From AB-137-C09 sp964645625 (GTDB taxonomy: Bacteria; Pseudomonadota; Zetaproteobacteria; Mariprofundales; Mariprofundaceae), in the NCBI GenBank assembly GCA_964645625.1, contig CAZYAI010000003.1, forward strand, positions 51,623-115,622: a stretch of 64,000 nucleotides of DNA, given 5' to 3'. Both the position numbers and the translations under genes were made by a program. Position 1 is the stretch's first letter, and each line of letters begins with the position of its first letter. Under the pieces are notes generated by a model that ran no database searches, was not told the origin of the DNA, and saw nothing but the letters and a program-made list of their open reading frames with translations. Positions 28,081 to 36,918 of the stretch are shown in pieces.

Positions 28081-29343
28081 TCAGCTAGATGCATCCCTGA
28101 GGTATCTCCTACAAAACATACCCTGCAACAAAGTATCATGATCGATCTGAGACAATGGCGCGTTGGGATTATGTGCATGCTGTTGGATATTTTCCATGAC
28201 AGCTTTATAACGTTCCATGCTGGCTGATACATGATCGCGCAAGCTGTAATGCTGCTGATAACTTTGTTTGAATGCATCTTCTGGCCAACGCATTAATGCC
28301 ACGTCGGTGATGGCGCGAACAGTAACTTTACGCTGGTTATCGAGTATGCCTAATTCACCGCACGTATCCCCTGCTTTTAAGGTGCATAAGTGATACTCCC
28401 GATCATGCCATGTATAGTTCAAGTTCATCCATCCAGATTTTAATACATACATATCTAAAGATTCGCGTTCGCCTTGTTCAAAAAGCGTAGTACCACTAGG
28501 TACGTGAATCAAAGTCATCTGCTGGCAAGTTTGACGAATTGCATCGGTGGGTAAAGATGTGAAAAAGGGGATATTCATCAACATATGTTCCAATAAATGT
28601 TGATGAAATTGGTCGTCTATCCATTGCTGAACAGACGGCTCTTTTTCGGCTAGTTGACGTAATATAGCATACGGAACCTCAATCACCGTTGTATCTTCCA
28701 CTGCGATAAGCGAATAGACACGGTGTTTTAAACCAAGATGATAAGGAATATCACCACAGATACCACCACAATCTATTGTATTCACATGGTTTTTGCTTAA
28801 AGCACTGCTAAAACAAGGTTGTATTGCACCTTTTGTGACAAGGTGTATACAGTCCGCACCCTCTCCTTGTTTAGCAATACACTCTCCTGCGGCATAATGT
28901 TTGGTCTGAATAGCACGCAAAAAAGCAGTCAATACGCTATCTGACAGGGTCGACCAAAAAGGATGAGTACGGAACAATGAACATGTGGCGTCGATTTGTT
29001 CTGAGCATAGCGCGCAATCAATCCCTCCTTCCTTGCAAGCACGAAAGATATGACGACAAGCGTGTTTTTCATCTTCTTCAGGGTGGTAGTCAATATAATG
29101 TTTCATCATATTGATTGCTTGAGGAATTCTATATTGCAAAGCAAAGACGCGTGCGCCATAGCTATAACATTGTGCCGCATGGTCTGATAGACCAGCCTGA
29201 TTACATAGTTGCCCTGCCATTTGCCATAGTTCGCCATCATCTTTTGTTTTTTGCGCTAACTTGACACAACTATGAGCCGCTAGAACAAAATTACCTGACT
29301 GCACTGCTGCAATAACAATGTCTTTGCTTACGGTCGTACTCAT
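28081..29343 (-). CDS. Tandem cyclic-nucleotide-binding domain protein with Cys cluster, copy 2
   Basis: This 420-residue paralogue of the preceding entry has the same layout: a helical N-terminus, the cysteine segment (ACRHIFRACKEGGIDCALC, spacing C-x6-C-x6-C-x2-C-x7-C) and two cNMP-binding domains (VPSGTTLFEQGE; LKAGDTCGELGILDNQRKVTVRA). About 135 bases separate the two genes, which look like an old tandem duplication. Upstream lies a 22-base tandem repeat, possibly an operator. The C-terminus (CRRYLRDASS) differs from copy 1. Confidence 0.75.
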   Translation of the reverse strand: MSTTVSKDIVIAAVQSGNFVLAAHSCVKLAQKTKDDGELWQMAGQLCNQAGLSDHAAQCYSYGARVFALQYRIPQAINMMKHYIDYHPEEDEKHACRHIFRACKEGGIDCALCSEQIDATCSLFRTHPFWSTLSDSVLTAFLRAIQTKHYAAGECIAKQGEGADCIHLVTKGAIQPCFSSALSKNHVNTIDCGGICGDIPYHLGLKHRVYSLIAVEDTTVIEVPYAILRQLAEKEPSVQQWIDDQFHQHLLEHMLMNIPFFTSLPTDAIRQTCQQMTLIHVPSGTTLFEQGERESLDMYVLKSGWMNLNYTWHDREYHLCTLKAGDTCGELGILDNQRKVTVRAITDVALMRWPEDAFKQSYQQHYSLRDHVSASMERYKAVMENIQQHAHNPNAPLSQIDHDTLLQGMFCRRYLRDASS

Positions 29344-29380
29344 GATTATCCCCTACTTGTTGTCATCAACATCAAACATG

Positions 29381-29424
29381 AACGCAGCAATCATATAGTT
29401 ATAACGCAGCAATCATATAGTTAT
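29381..29424. repeat. Two tandem copies of a 22-base direct repeat
   Basis: The unit starting AACGCAGCAATC occurs at 29381-29402 and again, identical, at 29403-29424, just upstream of the copy 2 cNMP-binding gene. Position suggests either a tandem slip or a regulator-binding pair. Nothing more can be said from sequence. Confidence 0.7.
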
Positions 29425-29497
29425 AATAACTAAGCTGATATAGCAAGAATTAGGGATAGGGGCTTATGAGACAACTAAAACAAGCACGTTTTATTCG

Positions 29498-29691
29498 GCT
29501 TACCGTTCAAGACGGGACGCATGTGCACTACAACACCATCATGTAGTGGTTGAGGCACGAAACCCAACTTTACAACAATAAATTATTGAGTTGGGCGTAT
29601 CCTTTGTTGGGTTTCGTGCCTCAACCCAACCTACGATCTCTACGATGTCACGCATATCTATATTGCTTTTCTCTCACCTTGAGCGGGAAGC
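29498..29691. mobile_element. REP/MITE-like palindromic element, copy 1
   Basis: This element holds most of the otherwise gene-free stretch 29344-29747. Imperfect terminal inverted repeats (29498-29517 and 29672-29691, sharing GCTT-CCG and TCAAG) enclose two inner arms containing GTTGAGGCACGAAACCCAAC and its complement. A second related element lies at 36677-36866 with the same order of parts. No ORF is inside. The inner palindrome resembles widely dispersed REP-type sequences moved by RAYT transposases. No RAYT gene is in the window. Confidence 0.65.
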
Positions 29692-29747
29692 CTTTTATTC
29701 GCTTAACAGCATGGATGTGAAACCACACGACAAGCGTGCTACATCGC

Positions 29748-30386
29748 TTAAATACCTCTGATACGTTGCACAATGCGACCAATAAAGCCGAATTTATGAT
29801 TCTTTTTAACAGCTTGCTCAGGAATCTTTTCATCTGCGGCTTTTTTTGCCTGCATCAAACCTAAAACATAGTTAAACGTAAGCACGCGTACCCTGTGAAG
29901 TAATAACGAGTTGGATGGATCATTATCTAACAAGAAGTAGGCAGGCGTAAAACCTTCGATAGATAAGGATTGTTGGTAAAAAAGATTATAACTGATGTCA
30001 GTCAAAAAACTTTCAAAGTGAACATCTAATAGGCTTACATGAACGTGTGGAAGCTTGGAAAACATCAAACTAACAATACGTAGCTGTTCTTCATTCCAAG
30101 AAAGGTTGTTGATGGCATAAGTCATTGCTTCCAAGGCTGGTGTAGTGTCCGCCTGAAAGTCACCGCCATGCCACGCAGTCTTCATCATAGGCGAAGAAAG
30201 AAACTTAGATAACTGCTTAAATTCCTCATCATGACCAATTTGACCATCTTTAACCAATAACACGCCGCTATAATCATCAATAGTGCGAAAATGAATCATT
30301 CCTGATTGTTTTTGCACAATAGCTTTGCGTAGCAAACTGAAATGTTTGAAGCTTAAATTATGACCAGCAGTATTTGTTTCACTCAT
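29748..30386 (-). CDS. Hypothetical protein, weak DUF4388/PATAN-like N-terminus
   Basis: This 212-residue protein has no signal peptide or TM helix. The first 80 residues (LRKAIVQKQSGMIHFR, GVLLVKDGQIGHD) resemble DUF4388 domains of response-regulator-like proteins, where a strand pair ends in a G-x-I motif. The rest (about 80-180) is helical and unrecognised. The C-terminus is basic (VKKNHKFGFIGRIVQRIRGI). It stands alone between two non-coding stretches. Function unknown. Confidence 0.6.
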   Translation of the reverse strand: MSETNTAGHNLSFKHFSLLRKAIVQKQSGMIHFRTIDDYSGVLLVKDGQIGHDEEFKQLSKFLSSPMMKTAWHGGDFQADTTPALEAMTYAINNLSWNEEQLRIVSLMFSKLPHVHVSLLDVHFESFLTDISYNLFYQQSLSIEGFTPAYFLLDNDPSNSLLLHRVRVLTFNYVLGLMQAKKAADEKIPEQAVKKNHKFGFIGRIVQRIRGI

Positions 30387-30468
30387 TCCTGTTCCTCATG
30401 TAATAATGAAAGCAACCTTAACATGAAATATAAGTAGCCGCCCATAATCAATGGGCATGGCGTTTTCA

Positions 30469-30502
30469 CACCTTGTGCGACGATGTTTCATCGCACAAGG
30501 TG
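30469..30502. repeat. 12-base stem inverted repeat downstream of oprB
   Basis: CACCTTGTGCGA at 30469-30480 pairs with TCGCACAAGGTG at 30491-30502 across a 10-base loop. No U-run follows in either direction, so it may be an RNA-stabilising hairpin rather than a terminator. It lies between the 3' end of the porin gene and the start of the unknown gene. Confidence 0.55.
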
Positions 30503-30560
30503 GCAAAAATGTATGCCTTATGCGTTAAGACATCCGCAACATAACACCATTAAACCGCAC

Positions 30561-31721
30561 CTACAAGGATACTTCGAAGCGCAACAGCCCGACTTTAATA
30601 GAGGGATTGGTATTGACTGCACCAGGGTTACTAATCCATTGCAATGATGGTTGCAAAACCAACCACGGCATGAGTTGCGCACGGTAAGTAAGCTCAGTGG
30701 TACTTTCGGTAACGGCAGCTACATTAATGCCTGCATGCGTGGTTGCACGAGCAATTGCCAAGCCGAGTTCATCATCTGCACGACCAGGAATCGCTCCTTG
30801 TACATGCAAACCAGCACCAAAATAGCCATACACTTGGTTGCGATCACTCGGCGCGCTTCCGTATTGCATAAAAAGACCTACCGCACCATCTTCCAAAGGC
30901 ATGATTTGACGGTCAATAATACCATAAAAACCATAGTTACGATTAAATGTTACACCAGAGAAGGTAGGGTTGGCACTGTGCATCCAGTAACCTGCTTTAA
31001 CGCTGTTGTTTTCACCATCAGAAAAACCTGTTTCAACCACTACCATTTCGCCCTCGCCTGCTTTCACCCCACGTGTTGCAGGGTCGCCATCATAAATAGC
31101 AGCACGAATATCAACACCTTCAAATGGGGAGTAATAGAGGCGTGCACCCAAGCCAGCTTTTGGGAACAAGGATGCTGGTACATTTGCTGAAACCTCAGGA
31201 CCAATGCCGAACGAGGAGTTTAGCATCAAGCTGGCATATTCACTGACGTAAAACTCTGCATTCATATCATGAAGGCCGAGCAATAAAGAAAAATCACCGT
31301 CGGCAAACGCTTGCTCATACCACGCTTCATGAACGATGAATTGATCTGGTGCTTCAATATTACTGGCTGTTTGTAAATCGCCAATCACGTTCGCCGTAGG
31401 ATCACCACCATGATTCCGCAAACCATAGACATACAGTGTACCACCTGACCATAAACCAGCTTTTTCGGTGTCCAGTTCAACTTCTAAATCAAGATTATCA
31501 TGGTAAGTGGTGATCTTTTTAGGGTTGTTTAAGCCAGGGTCAAAGTTACGTACAGCTTCGCCAACGTAGCCCACCCCCACACTAACGCCATGATCTTCCA
31601 TCTGTGAACGTGCGCCGCCCCAATCGCCACTGAGTCCTTCAGCTATGGCTGGTGATGCCCACACAGTCATCAGCAATGCTGTACTAATAATCAATCTATG
31701 ATGTTGTTTCATTGTTTGCAC
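30561..31721 (-). CDS. oprB: OprB-family carbohydrate-selective outer-membrane porin
   Basis: This 386-residue beta-barrel has a signal peptide (MKQHHRLIISTALLM and a cut near ASPAIAEG), then the OprB family start GDWGGARSQMEDHGV, a run of amphipathic strands and a final strand LLRFEVSL. The start is set at GTG 31721, where AAAAGGAG stands five bases upstream. ATG 31712 is three codons on. The longer open frame to 32048 crosses into lon and is rejected. It diverges from lon over about 120 bases. Confidence 0.85.
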   Translation of the reverse strand: MQTMKQHHRLIISTALLMTVWASPAIAEGLSGDWGGARSQMEDHGVSVGVGYVGEAVRNFDPGLNNPKKITTYHDNLDLEVELDTEKAGLWSGGTLYVYGLRNHGGDPTANVIGDLQTASNIEAPDQFIVHEAWYEQAFADGDFSLLLGLHDMNAEFYVSEYASLMLNSSFGIGPEVSANVPASLFPKAGLGARLYYSPFEGVDIRAAIYDGDPATRGVKAGEGEMVVVETGFSDGENNSVKAGYWMHSANPTFSGVTFNRNYGFYGIIDRQIMPLEDGAVGLFMQYGSAPSDRNQVYGYFGAGLHVQGAIPGRADDELGLAIARATTHAGINVAAVTESTTELTYRAQLMPWLVLQPSLQWISNPGAVNTNPSIKVGLLRFEVSL

Positions 31722-31744
31722 GTCCGCTCCTTTTACCATCTGCG

Positions 31745-31767
31745 AAGCATACATAATTAGTATGCTT
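31745..31767. promoter_or_regulatory. Inverted repeat in the oprB/lon divergent region
   Basis: AAGCATAC (31745-31752) and GTATGCTT (31760-31767) form a perfect 8-base dyad around ATAATTA. It lies between the divergent porin and lon starts, the usual place for an operator. No regulator can be named. Confidence 0.4.
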
Positions 31768-31839
31768 GAAATAGTATTTTTCATTTTAATTACCCCCACC
31801 ACCTTGATTTTATAGGCTGGCATCCCTATCAATAGCGTC

Positions 31840-34248
31840 ATGAATGAACAGCAATCGGATGAAACCACCCTTCCAGAAGCGTCAGTTGACGAACAAACAC
31901 CGCCACTAGAAGAGCAACTACCGACGGTGGAAGCCCCCTTCCCTGAGATATTGCCATTATTGCCTATTTCTAATCGACCGCTGTTACCAGGGGTGATTTC
32001 ACCATTGATGTATGAAGGTGAAGAATACACCGATTTAATTCGATACATGGCAAAAAAACAGCAAAACTACGTTGCATTAACCTTGGTTTGCGATGAAGAA
32101 GCCGAAGCAACGCCAGAAAACTTTCATCGCACAGGAGTTTTGGCACGGCTACTTAAAGCAACAGGTGATGAAGACAATCATTTGCAGTTGCTGGTGGAAT
32201 GTGTGCAGCGCGTTCGTATCACATCGTTTGTGAACAATGAACTCCCCTTCCAAGTACGCGTTGAATATGCCGAAGAGACTGAGGCTCCCGACACCACCGA
32301 ACTGCGCGCTTATAGCGTGGCGATGGTTACGACCATCCGTGAGTTACTCAAGCATAATCCGCTGTATGCAGAAGAGCTCAAGCTGTTCCTTAACCGTTAC
32401 AATGCCGACAAGCCAGGAAGTTTGGCTGATTTTGCTGCCAATTTAACATCAGCTGACGGTGATGAATTACAGGCAGTGCTAGACACGTGGTCTTTGTCCG
32501 ATCGCGTTAAAAAAGTATTGCCGATGTTGGAGAAAGAGGTCAACGTCAATCGTTTGCAAAGTCGCATTCGAAAAAACATTGATGAGCGCGTGGCAGAGCA
32601 ACAGCGCAAATTCTTTTTACGCGAACAATTAGACGAGATTCGTCGCGAGCTCGGGCTCAATGAAGACCCGCTAGAAAAAGAGGTCGAACGTTTACGCGAA
32701 AAAGCAGAAGCTTGTCACTTTAGTAAAGAAGCTTCTGAACGTTTTGAAGAAGAGATCAATAAATTATCCATGATTGAACCGAGCTCGCCAGAATACGGTT
32801 TAACGCGCTCCTATTTGGATTGGCTGTGCAGCTTGCCTTGGGGTAAACATGGCAAAGATCGTTTTAACCTTAAACGCGCTGCCACCGAATTAAACCGTCA
32901 TCACGCAGGTTTAGAGGATATTAAAGATCGCATTTTAGAGTTTATTGCTGTCGGTGGTCGTCGCAATGACATTGGCGGCTCGATTATTTTATTTGTTGGT
33001 CCTCCTGGTGTCGGCAAAACCTCTATTGGTAAAGCAGTTGCGGCAGCACTGAATCGCCCCTTTTATCGCTTCTCGGTCGGTGGTATGCGCGACGAAGCAG
33101 AGATCAAAGGGCATAGGCGTACTTATATCGGTGCGATGCCAGGTAAAATCATTCAGGCAATGAAGCAGGTCGAAGTTGATAATCCTGTGTTAATGATTGA
33201 TGAGGTCGATAAAATTGGCGCTGATGTACGTGGTGACCCTGCTTCGGCACTGCTTGAGGTGTTGGACCCAGAACAAAGCCATGATTTTCTCGATCATTAT
33301 TTGGATGTGCGTTTTGATTTATCCAAGGTGCTATTCTTGCTGACGGCCAATGATTATTGGCGTATTCCCGAAGCATTACGTAATCGTGCTGAGGTTATTC
33401 ATCTGCCTGGCTATATCAGTGAAGAAAAGCGTCAAATTGCAACACGTCACTTATGGCCACGGCTGTTAGAGAAGCATGCCTTTTCTCGCAAAGACGTACA
33501 ACTTAGCCCTGCCACCATGCATGAAATTATCGACTATTATGCGCGTGAACCAGGCGTGCGGCGACTAGAGCAAATGTTGGAGAAAATTTTACGGAAGTTG
33601 GCGAGAAACGTTGCTGAAGGAAGCATCAATTTGCCATTACGTGTGCAAAAAAAGATGGTCGTTGATTACCTCGGGCAACGACGCATGCAGGACAAAAACA
33701 TCCCTAAAGGCGTAGGCACAGCCATTGGGCTGGCGTGGTCATCGATGGGTGGTACGTTGATTAACCTAGAAGCGATTACCGTACATCAAGAAAGACGCGA
33801 ACTAAAAGCCACGGGTAAATTAGGCAAGGTCATGCAAGAATCATCCGATATTGCATTTTCGTTCATCATGGCAAACGCAAGCCGTTATGGTGTAGTCGAT
33901 GGTTTTTATGACAAACGATCCATCCACCTTCATGCACCAGCAGGTGCTACACCAAAAGATGGACCTTCAGCAGGCATCACCATCGCTACAGTGTTGCTAT
34001 CGCTGGCCCTAAACCGCGCACCACGCACGGTAGCTATGACGGGGGAATTAACCTTGATTGGTCAAGTACTCCCCATTGGTGGACTACGAGAGAAATTGTT
34101 AGCAGCCAAACGGATGCATATTTATGAAGTCATTGTGCCAGAAATGAACCGCTGTGATGTCGAAGAGTTTCCCGACCATGTAGCCAAAGGGATGACCATA
34201 CATTACGCCTCGCACTACGACCAAGTAAAAGAAATTGTATTCTCTTGA
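31840..34248 (+). CDS. lon: ATP-dependent Lon protease
   Basis: This 802-residue cytoplasmic protease starts with an acidic extension (about 1-40), then the LON substrate-binding domain (to about 240), a helical region and the AAA+ module with Walker A GPPGVGKTS near 387 and Walker B MIDEVDK. The C-terminal protease domain has the Ser-Lys dyad, Ser710 (KDGPSAG) and Lys752 (GGLREKLLAA). It degrades misfolded and regulatory proteins. A strong terminator follows. CTTGAA at 31765 might belong to a heat-shock promoter, but spacing to a CCCC box is too long to be convincing. Confidence 0.95.
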   Translation: MNEQQSDETTLPEASVDEQTPPLEEQLPTVEAPFPEILPLLPISNRPLLPGVISPLMYEGEEYTDLIRYMAKKQQNYVALTLVCDEEAEATPENFHRTGVLARLLKATGDEDNHLQLLVECVQRVRITSFVNNELPFQVRVEYAEETEAPDTTELRAYSVAMVTTIRELLKHNPLYAEELKLFLNRYNADKPGSLADFAANLTSADGDELQAVLDTWSLSDRVKKVLPMLEKEVNVNRLQSRIRKNIDERVAEQQRKFFLREQLDEIRRELGLNEDPLEKEVERLREKAEACHFSKEASERFEEEINKLSMIEPSSPEYGLTRSYLDWLCSLPWGKHGKDRFNLKRAATELNRHHAGLEDIKDRILEFIAVGGRRNDIGGSIILFVGPPGVGKTSIGKAVAAALNRPFYRFSVGGMRDEAEIKGHRRTYIGAMPGKIIQAMKQVEVDNPVLMIDEVDKIGADVRGDPASALLEVLDPEQSHDFLDHYLDVRFDLSKVLFLLTANDYWRIPEALRNRAEVIHLPGYISEEKRQIATRHLWPRLLEKHAFSRKDVQLSPATMHEIIDYYAREPGVRRLEQMLEKILRKLARNVAEGSINLPLRVQKKMVVDYLGQRRMQDKNIPKGVGTAIGLAWSSMGGTLINLEAITVHQERRELKATGKLGKVMQESSDIAFSFIMANASRYGVVDGFYDKRSIHLHAPAGATPKDGPSAGITIATVLLSLALNRAPRTVAMTGELTLIGQVLPIGGLREKLLAAKRMHIYEVIVPEMNRCDVEEFPDHVAKGMTIHYASHYDQVKEIVFS

Positions 34249-34260
34249 ACGATGACGTGT

Positions 34261-34298
34261 AAACGTGCCGCTTATAGCCTGCTATAAGCGGCACGTTT
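34261..34298. terminator. Bidirectional intrinsic terminator between lon and the LysR gene
   Basis: A perfect 18-base stem (34261-34278 and 34281-34298) with a two-base loop ends in TTT on either strand. It lies between two convergent genes, and the last base pairs overlap the LysR stop codon. This is the clearest terminator in the window. Confidence 0.8.
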
Positions 34299-35208
34299 AT
34301 AACTGCGGTAAATGAATCAATGAGGCCGCGTGATCAAGTACGAACTGGCAAAAGGCTTGCGGTACGGGGGTAAAGCGTTTGCCCTCTTTATGCACAATAT
34401 ACCAGTGGCGTAGGATGGGAAACTCCTCAATATCCAACACCACCAATCGTTTGAGTTTTAGCTCCATCTCCAGCGTGTGGGCAGATACAATCCCTAAGCC
34501 CAACTCAGCCATCACCGCCTGTTTTATGGCCTCTACGCGGTTCATCTCCACCCCTGCATGTAAGCGCAAACCATGTTCGGCAAAAAAGAACTCAGCAGCC
34601 CGGCGCGTACCCGAACCAGATTCACGAACGATAAAACGCGCATCAGCAAGCTCACGCAAAGGAATATGCTGACGATCTGCGAATGGATGTGAAGGGTGAG
34701 CAATCACCACCAATGGATTAACCATAAAGGGTTGACCAACCAGTTGATGCCCTTCTGGTGGCGCGCCCATAATCACCATATCTGTACTATGTGCATCAAG
34801 CGCGTTCAACAAGCCTTGGCGATTCGTTGCTGATAGTTGAATCTCCACCTGTGGGTACTGACGATGAAAAGCGGCAATCAGCTGCGGCGCAAAATAGTTC
34901 GCCGTTGCCGCCATCGTCAAATGCAAACGCCCATGCTGTACACCACGCATGGCTGCCATCATCTGACTTGTTTGCTTAATCTGCTCATGTACTTGTTGCG
35001 CACAATGAAGCATCTCTGCGCCTGCCTCGGTCAATATCATCTGCTTACCTTGACGTTCAAACAAGGGAAGTTCGATGCTGCTTTCTAGCTGCTTGATCTG
35101 CATAGAAATAGCAGGTTGCGTCATATGCAACAGTTTTGCCGCACGCGAGAAACTGCGTTGCTGCGCCACCGCTTCGATGATTTTTAGCTGCTTGAATGAG
35201 ACGTGCAT
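34297..35208 (-). CDS. LysR-family regulator, CbbR-like
   Basis: This 303-residue regulator has an N-terminal winged HTH (about 5-64, SFSRAAKLLHMTQPAISMQIKQLE) and a periplasmic-binding-type effector domain. The effector part (TANYFAPQLIAAF, NRVEAIKQAVMAELGLGIVSAHT, LVVLDIEEFPILRHWYIVH) closely follows CbbR-type activators of Calvin-cycle genes. No RuBisCO gene is in view, so the target is unknown. It stands alone, with its own terminator shared with lon. The CbbR assignment is moderate, the LysR assignment firm. Confidence 0.88.
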   Translation of the reverse strand: MHVSFKQLKIIEAVAQQRSFSRAAKLLHMTQPAISMQIKQLESSIELPLFERQGKQMILTEAGAEMLHCAQQVHEQIKQTSQMMAAMRGVQHGRLHLTMAATANYFAPQLIAAFHRQYPQVEIQLSATNRQGLLNALDAHSTDMVIMGAPPEGHQLVGQPFMVNPLVVIAHPSHPFADRQHIPLRELADARFIVRESGSGTRRAAEFFFAEHGLRLHAGVEMNRVEAIKQAVMAELGLGIVSAHTLEMELKLKRLVVLDIEEFPILRHWYIVHKEGKRFTPVPQAFCQFVLDHAASLIHLPQL

Positions 35209-35239
35209 GCGCGTTATTTGTATCGATTACATCTGCTAG

Positions 35240-36037
35240 TTAGTTGCTTGGCGGAATATGAATACGCTGAATATCCAGCGTTTTACCGCTATTTACATCC
35301 ACTTTCAGCAGCGTGGCAAACACACTACCACCGCGCTCAACCACCTCAAAACGCTCTGGGATACCTTTAACCAAACGGCTTAAACCAGGTTCAATTTTGT
35401 TACCGATGATGGATTGATACGAACCAGTCATACCAATATCCGTTTGGTAAGCTGTACCACTGGTATGAATGGTTTCGTCACAGGTGGGTACATGGGTGTG
35501 CGTACCATACACGAAGCTAACACGTCCATCCAAATACCAACCCATACCCATTTTTTCGCTGCTTGCCTCGGCATGCATGTCCAACAAGATGATTTTAACA
35601 TCGTCGGGAATCTCTTTCAAAGCTTGGTCGGCTGCGGCATAAGGGGAGTCCCAACTGCCCATAAACACCTGACCAATCACGTTAATCACTGCCACGGGAA
35701 CGCCTGCTGCCGTCTCCTGAATCGTCCAACCACGACCTGGTGCGTGGGCAGAAAAGTTAGCAGGACGCACAAAACGATCATCTTGATCAATGTGAGTAAG
35801 GAAGTCACGTTGATCCCAGCAATGATTACCGTTGGTCAATACGTTGACCCCCAATTTAAACATCGCCTTTGCCGTAGGCTGTGTAATACCACGACCAGAA
35901 GCTAAGTTCTCACCATTGGCAACAATGAAATCAATCAGATGATGATCCACCAAGCGAGGGATATGGTTTTGTAAAGCTTGACGACCAGCACGACCGACAA
36001 TATCGCCTACCACCAAAATATTAATACTCTCAGACAC
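35240..36037 (-). CDS. ymdB: YmdB/TIGR00282-family metallophosphoesterase
   Basis: This 265-residue protein has the dinuclear metal motifs ILVVGDIVGRAGR, NGEN, GNHCWD, LLDMHAE and YGTHTHVPT. The family hydrolyses 2',3'-cyclic nucleotides such as 2',3'-cAMP. GTG 36037 is preferred as start, since AAGGA lies eight bases upstream and the gene then overlaps the cyclo-ligase stop by eight bases. A longer start at 36091 would be inside that gene. Confidence 0.88.
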   Translation of the reverse strand: MSESINILVVGDIVGRAGRQALQNHIPRLVDHHLIDFIVANGENLASGRGITQPTAKAMFKLGVNVLTNGNHCWDQRDFLTHIDQDDRFVRPANFSAHAPGRGWTIQETAAGVPVAVINVIGQVFMGSWDSPYAAADQALKEIPDDVKIILLDMHAEASSEKMGMGWYLDGRVSFVYGTHTHVPTCDETIHTSGTAYQTDIGMTGSYQSIIGNKIEPGLSRLVKGIPERFEVVERGGSVFATLLKVDVNSGKTLDIQRIHIPPSN

Positions 36038-36593
36038 GAATGAATCCTTTTTCTGTAATAATGCCATCAAGTGGCTCATCATGTGCTTCAACAGGTAAAT
36101 CTGCGACTTCTTGGCAAGAAAAAGCCAAACCTAAGCAACCGCGAATCGATGAACGGTTCGCCGCCAACCAACGATCAAAATAACCTTTGCCCATGCCAAT
36201 ACGATGCCCTTGGCGATTAAACCCCAACAAAGGGCAGAGCAACCAATCACCGTCACCAGCTTGCCATCGTTCACCGCCGATAGGCTCCAACAAGCCATGA
36301 CCCGCCGCTTGCCAATCGCTGCTGTGGGCATCGAACCACGTCATTTCGCAAGCTTCATGACACACAGGTGCATAAACGCGCCAAGGCACGCTATGAGCCT
36401 CATGCCACGCCGTAGTGATAACCTCACTCCCCACGGAGCGATACAGCAACACCGATTGCGCCTGCTGTTGTTGTAAGTAAGCCAATGCCTGCGCCATAAT
36501 CTGCGCTGAATACTGCTGTTGCACATCAACACCAAGTGCTTTACGGCGTGCAAAAAGCTGTTGTCGCAACGCTGTTTTATGCGATGACAGCAT
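36030..36593 (-). CDS. ygfA: 5-formyltetrahydrofolate cyclo-ligase
   Basis: This 187-residue enzyme converts 5-formyl-THF to 5,10-methenyl-THF with ATP. It has the N-terminal KTALRQQLFARRKAL, the substrate region around EVITTAWHEA, and the phosphate loop GFNRQGHRIGMGKGYFDRW. It is translationally linked to ymdB. In many proteobacteria this gene is preceded by zapA and 6S RNA. Neither is visible in the upstream region, which holds a repeat element instead. Confidence 0.9.
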   Translation of the reverse strand: MLSSHKTALRQQLFARRKALGVDVQQQYSAQIMAQALAYLQQQQAQSVLLYRSVGSEVITTAWHEAHSVPWRVYAPVCHEACEMTWFDAHSSDWQAAGHGLLEPIGGERWQAGDGDWLLCPLLGFNRQGHRIGMGKGYFDRWLAANRSSIRGCLGLAFSCQEVADLPVEAHDEPLDGIITEKGFIRV

Positions 36594-36676
36594 GATAATC
36601 CCCTTAGCCTAAGTCAATAAAACCGCGATGATAACCAACAGTTAAAGGTTCCACCACCGAACAACAACCATCGACT

Positions 36677-36866
36677 GCTTCCCTTTTAAGACGGGACGCA
36701 CGTACACTACAAGACCACCATGTAGGTTGGGTTGAGGCACGAAACCCAACAAAGGAGCATAGCCTAAATAACGTATTGTTGTTTTAAAGTTGGGTTTCGT
36801 ACCTCAACCACAACCTACGATGTCACGCGTATCCATATTGCTTTTATCCCGTCTTAAACGGAAAGC
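36677..36866. mobile_element. REP/MITE-like palindromic element, copy 2
   Basis: This element occupies most of the gene-free stretch 36594-36918. Terminal inverted repeats match at 18 of 20 bases (36677-36696 with 36847-36866; exact core TTAAGACGGGA/TCCCGTCTTAA). Inside, arms near 36723-36750 and 36789-36818 form a long imperfect hairpin containing GTTGAGGCACGAAACCCAAC. It is related to copy 1 at 29498-29691. No ORF is carried, so any movement would need a transposase supplied from elsewhere. Confidence 0.7.
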
Positions 36867-36918
36867 CCCATCGACGCATGCGTGGATGTCACTACCATAT
36901 CAAATCCAAGCAATCATG

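Noticed and set aside
30469..30502. Intrinsic terminator for oprB
   Set aside because: The 12-base stem is real, but no U-run follows on either strand, so it was listed only as an inverted repeat.
31765..31800. Sigma-32-type promoter for lon
   Set aside because: CTTGAA is followed by a CCCC box only after about 21 bases, longer than the usual spacing.
36594..36918. 6S RNA upstream of the 5-FTHF cyclo-ligase gene
   Set aside because: The region is filled by the palindromic element and shows no 6S-like open-complex fold that I can recognise.
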